64,000 nucleotides of DNA from Diphasiastrum complanatum. Its lineage: Eukaryota; Streptophyta; Lycopodiopsida; Lycopodiales; Lycopodiaceae. The notes under the pieces are model-generated. The model was not told the DNA's origin. It saw nothing but the letters and a program-made list of their open reading frames with translations, and did no database searches. Positions 24,473 through 40,830 of the stretch are shown here, one piece after another; within the stretch, counting starts at the first letter, position 1, and the number at the start of each line of letters is the position of its first letter. The position numbers were made by a program, and so were the translations under genes. The stretch is taken from positions 40,019,827-40,083,826 of the forward strand of contig CM055106.1 of the NCBI GenBank assembly GCA_029204225.1, read 5' to 3'.

Positions 24473-25930
24473 ATCGATGAGTCTACAACCTACCTTGTTC
24501 AGGAGCCGACGATTGTCGAAGAGGCACTTAGTCAGCCCGATTCTGATCTCTAGAAAGAAGTATTCATCTTTTATCAAGAACCAGACATGGACGATTGTCG
24601 AATTACCTGCTAGCAGAAACGTAGTTGATTGCAAATGGATTTTCAAAATCAAATACAAGGCAGACGGAAGCATCGACAAAAGAAAAACTTGACTTTTCGC
24701 CAGAGGATTTTCTCAGGTACACAACGTCTTCAGTCCAGTAGTTAAGCATTCCTCTATTAGAATTTTGCTATCAATTGTCGTTGTAGCAGATTTGGAAATA
24801 CATCATATGGATGTACAAACAACATATCTTAACAGAGTTATCGAAGAGGACATTTACATGGTGCAACCTGAAGGTTACAATATCGAAGGTAAACACAATC
24901 ATGTGTGTAAACTCCATAAGGCACTTTATGACCTAAAGCAATATGCTTGAGCATGGATTCAAAGGATCAATACTTTCCTTACTGATCACGACTACACACC
25001 AAGCTCTTCAGATTTCAATGTTTACTTTAAGACGGTGCAACAGTCTTTTATCATTATCACTTTATACGTGGACGACATATTGCCTTTCAGTAACAGGATC
25101 GATCTGATAAAAGAAGACAAGTCAATGCTATCTTCTGAACTTGACATGACTGATCTGGACGAAGCTCATTTCTGCCTAGGAATACAAATCCACAGAGACA
25201 GAAAGCGAAAGTTGATCTACATTACTCAGCAGAGGTACATCTATAATATGTTAGTCAGATATAATCTGGTTAACTGCAAGTTAGCTCTCTCACCAATGGA
25301 ACCAGGTCTCAAATTGTCAAAGGACCAGTGACCCCGAACAATTGAAGAGAAGGAGCAGATGCGTGAGTATCCTTATTATTCGATAATAGGATCTCTTATG
25401 TATGCAATGATATGTACCAGGCCAGACATAACTTTTGCAGTCCGCTCCCTAAGTCAGTTTATGACTAACCTTGGTATAACACATTGGAAAGCTCTTATTA
25501 GAGTTATGAGATATCTTTGAGCATTTTTGCATTTGTTATGGAAGAGTCGACAACGACAAACTCAATTTACTCAATGGTTACACAGATGCAAGTTCGGCAG
25601 GAGATGTAGACACTCGTAAATCAACTTCTGGATTTACATTCTTCCTCAACAATGGTCCTATTTCATGGAACAATCACAAGCAATCATCGATAACTCTATA
25701 TTCCACTGAATCAGAGTATATCACAGTCTCTCAAGATACAAAGGAAGCAATTTGGTTGAGAAACTTACTCTTAGATATTGGTATGAATCAATATGCTCCG
25801 ACTATTTTATTTTGTGATAATCAAAGTGACATTGCCTTATCGGCCAACCCTAGGTTTCATTCTAGGAGTAGGCACATTGAAATCAAGTATCATTACATCA
25901 GAAGCAAATTTCTCAACAAAGAGGTGTAGC
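24473..25930 (+). pseudogene. Copia family G reverse transcriptase and RNase H
   Basis: RT starts at EYSS-like FIKNQTWTIVELPASRNVVD and runs through CKWIFKIKYKADGSIDKRK, VVKHSSIRILLSIVV, the active-site YVDD (25065-25076) and FDMTDL-like LDMTDLDEAHFCLGIQIHRD. RNase H follows (GYTDASSAGDVDTRKSTSG, ESEYITVSQDTKEAIWLRNL, ILFCDNQSDIALSANPRFHSR, HIEIKYHYIRSKFLNKEV). TGA or TAG codons near 24690, 24948, 25331 and 25520 disable it. Upstream linker pieces (EEALSQPDSDL) match family C and E, so these form one lineage. It ends at 25930 against a second RNase H. Confidence 0.87.
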
Positions 25931-25934
25931 AACA

Positions 25935-26256
25935 ATGATGGCTAATGAAATCATTTGGCTCAAACAGTTCCTCGATGAACTAGGAGTAACAACAAATGAG
26001 CCTCTGATTTTGCAGATGGACAATACATCTATGATACATCTGACAAAGGATCCTGTGTTTTACTCAAGAATGAAACACATCACAATAAAGTATCACTTGA
26101 TAAGGGATCTGATCGGGAAGAAGATACTGCAGACTATCTTCATTGGAACAAAGGAGATGGTGACTAACATTTTCACAAAGGCCTTAGACAAAGGTCTGTT
26201 TGAGAAACAGAGGAGCAGTCTTGGAGTCATCAAGCTACCACGCTTTGAGAGAGAGA
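25935..26256 (+). pseudogene. A-type Copia RNase H end
   Basis: This frame encodes MANEIIWLKQFLDELG, LQMDNTSMIHLTKDPVFYSR, KHITIKYHLIRDLIGKK and NIFTKALDKGLFEKQR. It is the C-terminal RNase H of the family A type (compare 62705-62969). It is fused directly behind the nearly finished RNase H of family G, so two RNase H pieces of different lineages lie in tandem. A purine-rich GAGAGAGAGA tract at 26247-26256 precedes the LTR. Confidence 0.85.
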
Positions 26257-27162
26257 TGAAGAAACAAAACGTTTCTATTACCAAAGCTTTGTTAGCTTTT
26301 AGCCCTCAGTCTGACGAAAAGACACGAAGCGAAAAAGTTCGCAAACATCACAAAAAGACACGAAGCGAAAATGTTCGCGAACACCCTGACGAAGAGACAC
26401 GAATGCAAAAAGTTCACGAAAGAAAATTATTCGTTATACAGCAGGAGAAAGTCAGACGACGCGAAAGTCAAACGACTCAAAGTGACACGAAAATCTTCGT
26501 GACACTTTTCAATCTTCACGCTCCAAAGGATCAGGAAGATCATGCAAGTACCATGAAGTACAAAACCCTGATCTGATATGATGACGTCAGTGGAAGAGCG
26601 TTAGGACATGCCTAATCCATTTCTCTTTTAATCCATGATTAGTTATAGATTGTTTAGTCTATCTGATCTGGTGTGCTACTCTGAATGTATAAGATATATA
26701 CAGTAGCAAATAGACAATAGACAGAACACATAATAGGAGACAAGTTTTGTGAGCAGGATCCACAGAGATCCAAGAAGTCCGCTAGTAAGCGAGACATTAC
26801 TCATGGGAGAACATCGCTTCTCTCACGCCAACACATTATGTGGGTTTGTCATATAGCGCTCGAAAAGCAAGAGGATCAATAGATGATATTGCAGCTATTA
26901 TGCACATATCACTCTTAGTTTTGTCTGATCTTGAATGAATTATTGTCTATTATCGCATGTGTATCTCACTCATTTGTTTTATCTATTCCGCACACTGGTC
27001 CAATTTTTGTTGAATGCTATATTAATCTAAAATGTAGGTCAGCAGTGTCTGTCTACAATCTGGAGGATTGTAGGAATGATATAGTTGGCAGTGACCAGCA
27101 ATCATATCTGAAATCCATCCGAATTGTTCTTCGTTTGCGATTAATTTGATTTCACTTCAGCA
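26257..27162 (+). repeat. A-type Copia LTR
   Basis: The LTR starts TGAAGAAACAAAAC behind the polypurine tract, as in family A (57768, 63022). It shares the run of CACGAA/GTTCGCGAA boxes, the TGACGTCA site at 26582, the CTCACGCCAAC and GGATTGTAGGA segments, and a late GAATGCTATATTAAT block. The end is placed at 27162 because a weak primer-site-like CAATATCAGAGCTC follows at about 27168. That boundary is uncertain. Confidence 0.75.
26582..26589 (+). promoter_or_regulatory. TGACGTCA bZIP-type site in an A-type LTR
   Basis: The perfect palindrome TGACGTCA is the classical CRE/C-box core bound by bZIP factors. It sits at the same relative place in all three A-type LTRs of the window (also 58134 and 63388), upstream of the probable TATA region. 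Confidence 0.5.
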
Positions 27163-28254
<1,092 letters not shown>

Positions 28255-28497
28255 TTTCAAAAGACTTTATAAATTGATCTATATGTCTCAAACACAAAAC
28301 CTCTCTGTCTCAATTTATAGATTAGTCTATTTCTTCTCTTACATAAACCAAAGTAAAAGACATTCATTCATCCATTCAATAGAAATTCAACATATAAATC
28401 ACAAGATTTATGGATCTTCTACATTCATACAAGTTTCTCTAGTCTTTCTCATTCGGACAATTAATTCTAAATCTTTCTTTATTATTTACATACACAA

Positions 28498-28630
<133 letters not shown>

Positions 28631-28707
28631 AGTGACAATCTAGCACACAAAATATCTCACAAATTGTTTTACTCATAACCTCTCACACACACAATTTCTT
28701 CCTTTCT

Positions 28708-28710
<3 letters not shown>

Positions 28711-28777
<67 letters not shown>
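28711..28777 (+). repeat. (CA)n microsatellite
   Basis: A CA run of about 67 bases preceded by a short CTTTCTCTC stretch. It is the third dinucleotide tract within 700 bases. Confidence 0.97.
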
Positions 28778-28779
<2 letters not shown>

Positions 28780-30040
28780 CCATCTCTTTTGTCAAAGCAT
28801 AAAATCGAAACATACAAAACAAAGATTAATCTCATATTCTATCTAACCATATGGAGATCTCAACAATTGCTATAGGATGAGGCACTTTAGGATTGCTCCA
28901 AAGTCATTCCAAAGTGCTATATGCCTCCACAAGGCTAAGGTGAAAAATGAACTCGTGGGAAGGTAAAACACACACTATAAGAATTTGACATATAATTTAT
29001 CTAACAGATCCTGACATCTTTGAAAAATAGTACAAATGTCAAATGGATTGATGACTTGGATGTCAAAAATCAATATTGCAACAAAAATTCATTGTTTTTG
29101 ACGTCCATGTCATCCAACAATGGATGCCAATTACTCATAAAGTATAGGCCACCTACCTGGTTGCCAATTAGTCTGAAGGAATTCAAAGGTTTAACTATGC
29201 ATCAAAATCTGACTAATCATTTACAAGTGTATTCGAGCCAAGTGCCAAAAGCTGTTGGAAAAAAAAGGTCCTCAATGGTTTGACGTGTTGGAATCCAACA
29301 AAATCTAAAATTTTCTAAAATCCATCGGAAGCAAATGTCAAAGTCTCCGTGTTTTGTTGTACTGGAGAGAAATATTACTTTCACAATGTTCCATAAATGC
29401 AGAATTTTAAGTATCATTTTGACATTAAAAAAAAGCATCAATGAAAATGGAGCTTTGTGCTATTCTAGGTGAGACTCAAATATAAATTTGGAGACGTGCA
29501 GGTAAGAACCTGCTCTAGCAAGCATAAATACCTAGTTTGACTCTTTAATTTGCATAGCACATTAGCAATGTCATTTCCCATAATTCTGCTCCAAAGACAA
29601 TGCAAAAAACTTGCTTCAAAGACAATAGAGTCTTGTACATTCACAAGCAACCATTTCATACACAGTGTCCCATACCATAAGAAATAGCTCTAACCTTGTT
29701 GCTAGCCATTTGTGTACTCGGTAGGCCGGGCACTATGAACAAAATGCCCTATAAGCTTACCCAACAAAATTTAATACAAAGGGCAAATCCATAATTCACC
29801 CCTAGTTCAATATGAGTACTATTGTTGCTTGGGCCAAGAAAAACTCCATTTGGATAATGACCTCACTACTGACATAGCCATTATCCGCATATCATCCACC
29901 TAGGGTTGGCTCAGTTGGTTAGCTTGCCATCCAAAATGCATTCTATGCATATCACAAAAATATTTATAAATGTTTGTAGGTACTTGCTAGCTTCAGATTT
30001 GAGCAAGATACCCACAAAGATAACGTATACGATGGCGATG
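28778..30040. other. no recognised gene; tRNA A-box-like sequence near 29905
   Basis: Only short open frames without known motifs. At about 29903-29925 TTGGCTCAGTTGGTTAGC resembles the RNA polymerase III A box of tRNA-derived SINEs, but I see no B box or tRNA fold downstream. Confidence 0.35.
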
Positions 30041-33000
30041 GCGATGGAGGTTGAGGCTAGTCTGGATGCTTTGTCAGCGGGCAATGGCCACCCCTCTGCG
30101 TCGGAGGGCGATGTACATCGCGGCTGCCCCCCCCCTCTCCTCCCTTGCATTGCTGCATGCCTGCCTTGCTGAGTCCTCTACCATGTGTGGAGACGACATC
30201 CTGTCTGCCGGTTCCTTGGCCCTTTCCTCTTCGCTTCTTCCTTCTTCTCTTCCTCCTTCTTCTCCTTCTCTTTCTGCTGCCCCCCTTGGTGCTTTCTCAT
30301 CCTTCCATGTGCTTGCTTGTGCTCCTCCTTTGCTTGCACTTCCTGCTCTCTTGCAATCTTTGTTGTCTTCTCTGTCTGACGCTCCTCAACCATTTCCCCC
30401 CCCCCCTCACTACAGCTTTTTCCACCACTCTCCTCCTCTTCTATGGTGGACCCTGATCCTCAGTTGTCGTCTTCTTCTTTGCCTCCTTTGCCTTATGCTG
30501 CCCTGCTGCCAGCTTTGTTGGCTGCTGGCCTTCTCTCTGCTGCTCATGATGGAGCCCCCATTCATTTTTCTGGTGCTGTCTTGCAAAGCCCTGGTATCTC
30601 CATGTCAGGCCTCTCCTTATATCAAGCTAGTTTGCCGGCGAGCTGCACTCCTAGAGCATCGTGTTCAGCCTCCTCGGGCAGCTCGACAGTTGCGTCAAGC
30701 ACGTCCTATTCCTCAGCTGCCGCCTTTAGTGCTGACAGGGAAGTGTGGCAGTCGCCGTGGGTGCCCTCCTATGTGCAAGCATGTATCTCAATGTCAGCCT
30801 CGCGTTACGCTTCATCTCTGTATGCAGGAGGTATACCGTCAACTGCTTCACCATGTGTCTCAGTTTCCAGACAGGCATCAGCTTCTCTATCCTTAACATC
30901 AGGATTATGACTAACTCTCTTTCCTCCTCCTCTACTCCCTCTATCATTCTTCGTCTCGACTTGGACAAGGCTTTTGACCGCATTGGTTCGAAGTATCTTT
31001 TCTGCTACTGTCGTGCCCTTTGTATTCCTTCCCCATTTCTTGCTCTCATTCGGGCTTTTTATCTTTCCTCTTCTTCTGTGCTCCATTTTAACGGTTGCAT
31101 GTCTGCTCCCTTTTCTCTTCGCTTGAGGATTCGTCAAGGCTGTCTGCTCCCCCCTTTGCTATTTGCCATTGCCACTGAGCCCTTTTCTCGTGCCCTTCGG
31201 GAGGCTATCCTTTCTCGCTCTATAGCTCCTGTCTATTCTCCTATCGGCCCTCTCTCTCACCAGCTCTTTGCTAATGATGTTACCCTTTTTTCTCTTCTTT
31301 CAGAACCTCATGTTCGACACCTCCTCTCCCATTTCTCTGAATTCTGTCATTACTCTTCCTCTGTCCTCAATAAGGGGAAGTCTGAGCTTCATGTCATTGG
31401 TCCCTTTCATCCTCCTTGGATTATTTCTTTGGGTATTGCTGTTATTCCCCATGGTTCTATCACCTGACTTCTGGGCGTTCCTTTTGGCTTGAATCTTTCT
31501 TTTGCTCAGCATTCCTCCTGGTTCCTGGCCTCTTTTACTTGTAAACTTTTACCCTGGGACCCTTGCTATATGTCCTTTGCCTCCTGGGTCATTGTTGCCC
31601 GCCACATCCTTGCTGCCTACTCGATTTTTTTTCCCTCTATCTTTCTTAGTACTAAATCTCTCCTCTTCACTGGTGTCTGGGCTAACAAATGACCTCTTCT
31701 CCCATGGTCTATTTGTACGTCCCCTATCTCTGATGGTGTTCTTAGTATTTCTGATCCCCTGCTTAAGAATGAGTCTTTTGTCTTCCATCACTTGTCTACC
31801 CTTCCCTCCCCCTCTCAGCCTTGACATTTTCTTCTTCTTTCTTTTCTGTCTAGGGCTGTTGCGGTTCCTCCCCTTCTTCGCCCTTCTCCTTCATTCTGTC
31901 AGCTCCTTGCTTTTGAGGGGCCTTTTCGACTTCATGGTCCTTTTATTCTAAAGAACCTCAGCCTGGCCCTTTTGAATCTCTTTTATGTCTTTCATCACAC
32001 TTCTCCTTCTGTTCTTCATACGACTGATCCGATTTGGACCTCCACCCTCTTTCCCTCTATTGCTGCTCCTCTTTTTGCGGCTTACCCTCGCCTTTCTTTT
32101 TCTTTGGCTCGGAAGGGTCTTCTTTCTTTTGGTCAACTGCTTCATGTTCCTCCTTGCAAGCTTCTTTTGGGCTCTTCTCTTACTCCTGGGGAACACTCTT
32201 TTTTAGCTTCTATCTCCTTCTTTGCTCTTAGTTTTTGTCTTAGCTTTGGTCCGTCCTCTTCCCTTGCTGATTGGGCCCCCTCTCTTGAGCCCTCCCTTTT
32301 CAGTTATTCTGTGGTCCATTTTCACCGCTATCCTTCTCTTTTTCCTGACTATTTTAACTCTCTCTGGTCCCTTACTGATCCCCCTTCTATCTGGCATGCC
32401 CGCTTTCGGGCCCTCCGTTCTATTCCGGTCAAAAAAGTTCGCTATTTGGCTTACCGCATTCTTTCCAAGTCCCTCCCTCTCCGTGCCAAGTGGCCTTTTC
32501 TCACAGACCGTCTTTGTCCGGTTTGCCAACTGGAGGATGAAACTGCTGAGCACTTGTTTTTCCACTATTGCTGTTCCCTGTGGACAGATTTCACTCACCT
32601 GCTTGGTCAATGGGGAGTTCCTCCTGTGCTCACTCAGCGTGCTGCCTTGCTTGGTGATTCTCTGATTCAGGACTGTGCTGCACTTACTATTTGGCATGTT
32701 TGCAGGCTCTCTATTCTATGGCAGGTTTGGACTTCTCAAAATCATATGGTTTTTGATGGTGCAGCTGCTCCTACGACGGCTCTTTGTTCCAGCTCTATAA
32801 CAACGCAAACTTGCCCAACGTAACACATGCTATTCTCCTATGTATTGCAGTTCCAGTTCGACTCAACCACAGCCAGCTAAAGCATCTCCAAGATGCAGGA
32901 CTGTATAGAAAGATGAAAAAGAATCGGATAACTGCCACAACACAAAAAACAACAAAAAGGATGATGGTACCGGCATCAAGGGGTAGATGCAACGCCCGAT

Positions 33001-33260
33001 CCATACCCACGTGAATCTCAATTTCCTCACCAACTTCTAGTTCGTCCAAGTATCTTACGATCGGGCGTGACAATTCGATCAAGTGCTTTACATTTTTTGG
33101 CCATTACCTAGTCGTTAACTTTATATTTTGAGTATGGATGGACAGCCTCCCTGCGTGGTGTGCTTGTAGTCCATTTTGTCCTTCTCTTTGTATATCCCCC
33201 CTACTTGGGGTCTGACATTTGTGGCCTTGGGCTGCTGACTTTATTTTGTACTTGTACATT
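30041..33260 (+). mobile_element. degenerate LINE (non-LTR) retrotransposon
   Basis: RT fingers and palm are readable from about 30870: FQTGISFSILNIR (family pattern F..GRSI..N), IILRLDLDKAFDRIGSKYL, LRIRQGCLLPPLLFAIATEPF and HQLFANDVTLF. The active site expected as FADD reads FAND (31267-31278), so the enzyme is dead. Frames shift near 31470 and 31960. A C-terminal zinc module follows at about 32400-32700 (WHARFRALRSIPVKKVRYLAY, RLCPVCQLEDETAEHLFFH, then YCCSLW), typical of plant LINE RTs. No endonuclease domain is recognisable; the 5' 700 bases are CT-rich. The coding strand is strikingly pyrimidine-rich, which creates long meaningless frames on the other strand. No clear poly(A) tail is seen. 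Confidence 0.85.
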
Positions 33261-34949
<1,689 letters not shown>

Positions 34950-35315
34950 TATTTCATTAATAGTGAGCAATAAAAGTGACTTTTAGGAGTTAAATGATTT
35001 AGAGGCCTAAAAGTCAAGTTAGTGAATAATAGAGGTACTTTCCACCAATTTTCAAAGTATAGTTGGTTGAGTCGATAAGTCGGACTCCCCGATAAGTCGG
35101 CCAAGTCGGGCTTTCCCGATAGTTCGGCTAACTCCGACAAGTCGGGTGACTTCGACAAGTCAGGTGACTCCGACAAGTCGGGACTGCCGCTCTCTTGTCT
35201 GTCTTTGATAATAGTGTATTTTTGCAGACTGTGTCACAATGCGTGTAAAACAACAACAATATGAATGGAACTAGATTAACATGGAATTTAGGAGAGTAGA
35301 GGAATATATCCAACA
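34950..35315 (-). repeat. Copia family E LTR, 5' part, with GTCGG repeats
   Basis: Behind a polypurine tract the minus strand starts TGTTGGATATATTCCTC, close to the family C LTR start. Around 35075-35185 short CGACAAGTCGG / CGATAAGTCGG repeats occur about eight times. The same start and a decayed version of the GTCGG repeats recur at 39370-39595. The far end was not located. Confidence 0.65.
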
Positions 35316-35700
35316 CCCCCCTTAATCTGGATCTGTGAATGCCTTGATCTTTAGACTAAGCAATGCACAACATTTGTTGTGTGTATCAATGCTCAAAGCC
35401 TTGGTAAACACATCTGCGATCATGTTTTGCGTCTGACAATATGTTAAGCTTACATCTCTGTTGAGAACCTTACTCCTTACATAGTGATATTGAATCCCAA
35501 TGTGCTTACTCCTAGAGTGAAATCTAGGGTTGGCCGATAAGGCAACAACAGTCTAATTATCACAAAACATAATTGTAGGAGTGGACTAATTTAGACTAAT
35601 ATCTGATCGTAAATTTCTCAACCAAATTTCTTTCTTGATAGTTTGAGAAGCAACAATGTATTCTGCTTCTATGGATGAGAGGGTAGGGATTCCATGTGTG
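35316..35700 (-). pseudogene. Copia family E RNase H end and polypurine tract
   Basis: The minus strand reads SSIEAEYIVASQTIKKEIWLRNL, ISLN, STPTIMFCDN, ANPRFHSRSKHI, YHYVRSKVLNRDVSLTYC and IADVFTKALSIDTHNK with several stops. The polypurine tract AAGGGGGG (35316-35323) lies directly before the LTR TG. On the upstream side it is fused near 35700 to sequence of the neighbouring transposase-like gene. Confidence 0.8.
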
Positions 35701-37160
<1,460 letters not shown>

Positions 37161-39369
37161 GGTACTTTTCTCTCTCGGTTAATCAATCTTCTACCAATGT
37201 TGAACGCTCTGCTCAATCACAAACACCTGCTCAGAACTTGAACTAAGCAGTCAAGCAACCTATCACTCATACTCAAACAACCGACATTATTTATTGTTCC
37301 AAACAGACTTCAATTCATCAACATTTCTATAGGAAGTGAAACATGACAAGCATAGTTCAACAAACTTATTATAAGCATTCAACATCATAACTCTGGTCTA
37401 TCATCACGAGTAACTTAGTTAAGATCTACTCACTTATCATGCATCCTACGAATTTTCCATTCACAAACAACAGATTTATAATCTCAGATCTACAATCTCA
37501 CACTTGTACAACAAATAAACTCTTACTCACACTCACAATTCATCTCAGTTTAACAACAGAATATCAGGAACACTGAATACACAATTATATGCAACAGATA
37601 GTACACAAAATTGATAAGAAGTATTTCAAGGATTCTCATTCCAATGACAATAGCTTCTTTACAAACTCTATGCAACTAATGCGCATTCACACAACAACTT
37701 CGCTTGTCACTAGTTTGATCATCAACACATCAAATCGACTATCCTTCTCTGAATTTCTCGATTTCGATCCACTGACTGATCTCTAAACTGTTCGTTGTCG
37801 ACACACTACTCCTCAAACATCCACTTTCTCATCAACTCATGAACTCCTTGACTTGTTAGCCTCATCGCTAACTTCTGTCTTCTTTGTGTTCATTGTGTTT
37901 GCCCTTTGCTACTTCGTGTGTTTCTCTTTTCTATCTTCTCTTTCTTTTACCCGCCATTTTGTTTCTTGGTTGTCGCTGTCTACAACTGAATATTGTTTCT
38001 TAGCTCTCCACTCTCATGTCACATCCAACTAACTCTCAAGTAACTAACTAGTTTGTCCTCACATTAGGAGAAATATGGGCTCAAAATGGGCCCTTTAAGA
38101 AATTTCACTTTAGAGAGAGGTTATGTAGAGAGAGAAAGTGAACTGGTAACTTTTGGTCGCCATTTTCCAAGTTTCCGGCCCTGCTCGACATTGAACTAGT
38201 ATGGTTAACTTTAGACATTAGTTAGTTAAGCATGAGATGTAATAACTTCTCTGCACGCTCGTTTCAAAATTTGGGGCTAGAGCTTTAAGATTGTAAATCT
38301 TGGTGTGCTCACTGCAAAAATGAAGCAAGAGTAGCAAAAACTAAAGCAGGATGAGCACTTTTGAAATCTTTGTATGCTTACAATGAAATATGAGGCAGGA
38401 CGATTTTTTAGGATGCCATAGACATTACAAAAGTAAGGTATGCTAGATCTGTACAATTTCACTTATTGTAGTTTGAAGCATTTACGGATTGTAGCTTTCA
38501 ATTATGGCAATGGGCAAAAAAGAAAATGTTCCTAATAAGCCATTAATTGGAGGCGCTAAAGCAAGAAGATTCTTATCCAATCACACATGCAAAGAATCTA
38601 GTGTTAGATACGGAATTGGCAAAGAAATTGTTCAAGCAACATAAACACTGGATGTAAGTAATCGAGTGAAAACAAGTGTAAAACAACTTAGACAAACTCA
38701 TAGGTGTTATTTGGAAAGAAAACCTATCATTAGAAGATATGAGGACTTTGCAAAATCATTGCACCACATTTGTAAAATATGTACATGATTATTGGGGAAA
38801 AGACAACTTTACACATTACATGGTACTGATCTATTTCATTATAAATACTACAGTCCTCCCAACAGCTTGATTCTGTTAGCTGTGGTTGATATACGATATT
38901 CAATGCCAAATATTTTTTCAATTGGCTTGCACAACAAGATAAGCTGCAAGAGGTAATCTATTTATTCACAATCACATTCAGATATTCATAATTCCTAATA
39001 ACTGATCCTTAATTAACAACATGTACTTGTGTTTTTGTTTTTTTTCAGTATGCTCGAAGGTCTCCCCAATGGAGATAATGCATTTTGGCAGGAGACAATA
39101 AAACTTGTGATCGAAAATTCATATTCAGTTTCAATTGTAGTGGGTTCTCCACCAAAAAATTGCTTCCAACTGGAGAAATGGATTTAGAGATCATAACAAA
39201 GAAAGACCCTCAACTTGAACAATGATACTCAAGTTGAGCGGTTCATATATTATCAATCAAGAAGTATACAGAAAATTATATGACATAATACAAAATTACA
39301 TTGTTCAAATTCTATGGATCTTCAATTTTGATGGATGTTCCTATGTCTTTGCACAATGGAGTCAGGATA
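37161..39369. other. no recognised gene
   Basis: Only short frames; parts of 37250-38050 are CA/CT-rich without being a tandem array. Fragments near 38510-38700 and 39060-39200 could be further relics of the transposase-like element, but I cannot support this. Confidence 0.35.
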
Positions 39370-39595
39370 GTCCTCGACGATAGTCGGTTGAGTTGATAAT
39401 TCAAACTCCCTAATAAGTCAGACAAGGCAACTAGTTGAGTTAGTCGGGCAAGTCGGTAAGTTGGATGAGCCTTTCAACTTGTCTCTGATAATAAGGTATT
39501 TTTGCAGACTGTGTAACAATGTGTGTAAAACTACAACAATATGAATGGAAGTAGATTAACATGGGATTTAGGACAGTAGAGGAATAAATCCAACA
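39370..39595 (-). repeat. second family E LTR fragment
   Basis: The minus strand starts TGTTGGATTTATTCCTC behind a polypurine tract (39596-39607) and contains the ACAGTCTGCAAAAATACC and GTCGG-repeat segments seen at 34950-35315. It runs out near 39370. Confidence 0.65.
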
Positions 39596-40830
39596 CCGCC
39601 CCCTTAATCAAGATATGTGCCACCTTGATCTTCAGACTAAGCAATGCACAAAACTTGTTGTGTGCATTAATGCTTAATGCCATGGTAAACAGATCTGCAA
39701 TCATGTCTTGCGTCGACCGACAACATGTTAAGCTTACCTCTCTGTTGAGAACCTTACTCCTGACATAATGATATCGAATCTCAATGTGTTTACTCCTAGA
39801 GTGAAATCTAGATTGGCCCATAAGGCGATGACACTCTGATTATCACAAAATACAATTGTCGGAGTGTATTGATTCAAACTAATATCTGATAGTAAATTTC
39901 TCAACCAAATTGCTTCTTTAATACTTTGGAAAACAACAATGTACTCTACTTCTGTGGAGAAAAGAGCAATAGAGGTTTGCTTACGACTGTTCCAAGAGAT
40001 GGGACCACAGTTGAGGAAGAATGTAAATCCAGATGTGGATCTATGAATATCTACATCTCCTCCCCAACTTGTATCAGAATATCCATTGAGCTGATGGAAG
40101 ATTGTCATTGTCGACTTCCCCATAGCAGATGCACTAGTCCGTTGTAGCTCGAATATATCTCATGGCCCTTATAAGAGCCTTCCAATGGGTGATGCCAGTA
40201 TTAGCCATGAATTGGCTTAGTGAGCTGACTGCAAAAGCGATATCAGATCTTGTGTAGACCATTGCATACATGAGAGATCCAAGTATCGATTGATATGAAT
40301 ATTCTCTCATCTGCTCCTCGTCATGCTTGGTGTGTAGACCTTGGTCCTTCGACAATTGTAGGCCTGGATCCATCGGTGAGTGAGCTAATTTACAATTGAT
40401 TGTATTATATCTAATAAGATTATTGTGAATATACCTTTGTTGAGTGATATAAATCAGTCGTCTCGCTCTGTCTCTGTGGATTTGCATACCCAGACAGTAG
40501 TGAGCTTCGCCCAAATCGGTCATGTCGAATTTGGAAGACAACATCTATTTAGCTTGAATATTGGACTGAAAGTCTTGTTGTAGTCAATGTTGGGGATCTA
40601 AGCAAATCCTCGCACTACTAGTCGGGCCTTCCTTCGGTCACAATGCCTCCATTGGCATTGTACTTGATCTTAAAGACCCATTTGCGATCGATAATATTGT
40701 TGCCAATAGGTGGTTCGACTAATGACCATGTTTGGTTTTTAAAAAAAAGAAATCATTCTTTTTCCATTGCTAAGAAGATCGTAAATCCACTTATTAAGCA
40801 TGCTAAAAGCATCAAAATGAAGCACATATA
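39596..40830 (-). pseudogene. Copia family E reverse transcriptase and RNase H, internally deleted
   Basis: The minus strand begins with RT (KNQTWSLVEPPIGNNIIDRKW, FKIKYNANGG). It then jumps near 40545 from the KTFSP region straight to SSKFDMTDLGEAHYCLGMQ, so the YVDD active site is deleted. RT ends with LGSLMYAMVYTRSDIAFAV; RNase H follows (LNGYSDTSWGGDVDIHRSTSG, STEVEYIVVFQSIKEAIWLRN, IVFCDNQSVIALWAN) through a degraded IADLFTMALS. Frameshifts occur near 40130 and 39740. Confidence 0.87.

Noticed and set aside
24740-24960. Host gene hidden in the family G region
   Set aside because: The apparent protein (DLEIHHMDVQTTYLN, VCKLHKALYDLKQYA) is the ordinary Copia RT middle part.
32203-32697. 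164-residue frame on the minus strand of the LINE
   Set aside because: It mirrors the pyrimidine-rich LINE coding strand; the plus strand carries the recognisable zinc module over the same bases.
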